Assembly (NCBI GenBank): GCA_902526075.1
Contig: CABZJM010000002.1
Location: 53,878 to 117,877 of the forward strand
Direction of reading: 5' to 3'
Source of the DNA: an uncultured Bacteroidota bacterium
GTDB lineage: Bacteria; Bacteroidota; Bacteroidia; Flavobacteriales; Flavobacteriaceae
Length of the DNA stretch: 64,000 nt
Of this stretch, positions 63,240-64,000 are shown piece by piece. The position numbers and the translations under genes were made by a program. Under the pieces are notes generated by a model. The model saw only the letters and a program-made list of their open reading frames with translations, was not told the DNA's origin and ran no database searches. Positions within the stretch are counted from its first letter, which is position 1; every line of letters begins with the position of its first letter.

Positions 63240-64000
63240 CTAGTCAAAAAAGGAGTCAACAAATTCTAGTTTATCAAAGTCTTGAAGATCTTCAAGTGCC
63301 TCACCAACTCCAATATATTTTACAGGAATTTTAAATTCATCACTAATTCCTATTACTACCCCACCTTTTGCAGTTCCATCAAGTTTGGTGATTGCCAAAG
63401 AGCTAACTTCAGTAACATTGGTAAATTCTTTTGCTTGAATAAATGCATTTTGGCCAGTTGAACCGTCTAAAACCAACATAACATCATGAGGAGCATTATC
63501 AATTACTTTATCCATTACTCTTTTTATTTTAGATAGCTCATTCATTAAATTAACTTTATTATGAAGTCTTCCGGCTGTATCGATTAATACAACATCTGCA
63601 TTGTTAGATTTAGCGTAATTTAAAGTATCAAAAGCAACAGAGGCTGGGTCACTACCCATTTGCTGCTTAACTATAGGTACATCAACTCTTTCAGCCCAAG
63701 TAACTAGTTGATCAATAGCAGCTGCTCTAAAAGTGTCAGCAGCTCCAATTACAACATTTAAACCTATTTTTTTATACTTGTTAGCTAATTTTCCTATAGT
63801 TGTAGTTTTACCTACACCATTAACTCCAACAACCATAATTACGTGTGGTTTATGGCTAAAAGAAGTATTTGTTTTGTTTAGTTCCTCTTCATTTTCGATG
63901 AGTAAAGATGCTATCTCAGCTTTTAAAAGAATATTTAGTTCACTTAAATTTGAATATTTTTCTTCTGCAACTCTTGATTCAATTTTATCAATAATTTTTA
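63240..64000 (-). CDS. ftsY: Signal recognition particle receptor FtsY, N-terminus cut by window edge
   Basis: GVNGVGKTTTIGKLANKYK, AADTFRAAAIDQL, DTAGRLHNK; same frame stays open from 63836 to base 64000, so the ORF-track start is internal. Confidence 0.96.
   Translation of the reverse strand, partial: KIIDKIESRVAEEKYSNLSELNILLKAEIASLLIENEEELNKTNTSFSHKPHVIMVVGVNGVGKTTTIGKLANKYKKIGLNVVIGAADTFRAAAIDQLVTWAERVDVPIVKQQMGSDPASVAFDTLNYAKSNNADVVLIDTAGRLHNKVNLMNELSKIKRVMDKVIDNAPHDVMLVLDGSTGQNAFIQAKEFTNVTEVSSLAITKLDGTAKGGVVIGISDEFKIPVKYIGVGEALEDLQDFDKLEFVDSFFD

Noticed and set aside
1-64000. tRNA/rRNA genes, CRISPR arrays, transposons, prophage or defence islands
   Set aside because: Intergenic gaps are mostly under about 120 bp and none shows cloverleaf arms, spaced repeats or mobile-element genes by eye; a tRNAscan/Infernal/CRISPR search was not possible here.

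Overview
AT-rich (low GC), very gene-dense chromosomal segment. Gene content and order suggest a member of the Flavobacteriia/Bacteroidota: T9SS C-terminal sorting domain, BshC, fused cyclophilin-FKBP lipoprotein, RecF-DciA, ParAB-DUF5683-LepB-WbqC, methylmalonyl-CoA mutase pair, tandem DUF368. Nearly all ORFs are housekeeping: purine/pyrimidine (PurL, PurA, GuaA, PyrG), RibH, RelA/SpoT, MutL, RecF, YidC, FtsY, RimO, MnmA, AroE, TrxB, Ndk. I see no rRNA, tRNA, CRISPR array, transposase, phage or defence island, and no clear novel multi-gene system. The best leads are small: (1) a rhomboid gene split by a 10-G homopolymer exactly at the HGGxxH motif; (2) an unlisted 26-aa CDGSH-type Fe-S mini-protein directly upstream of an FMN reductase-pirin pair; (3) a class-III aminotransferase whose conserved N-terminus can only be reached from an ATT/ATA start; (4) systematic overlap of convergent genes (6 of 7 pairs); (5) tandem DUF368 transporters; (6) a coding-like remnant in the only convergent intergenic gap. 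Homology calls are from recognition of motifs, not from a database search.
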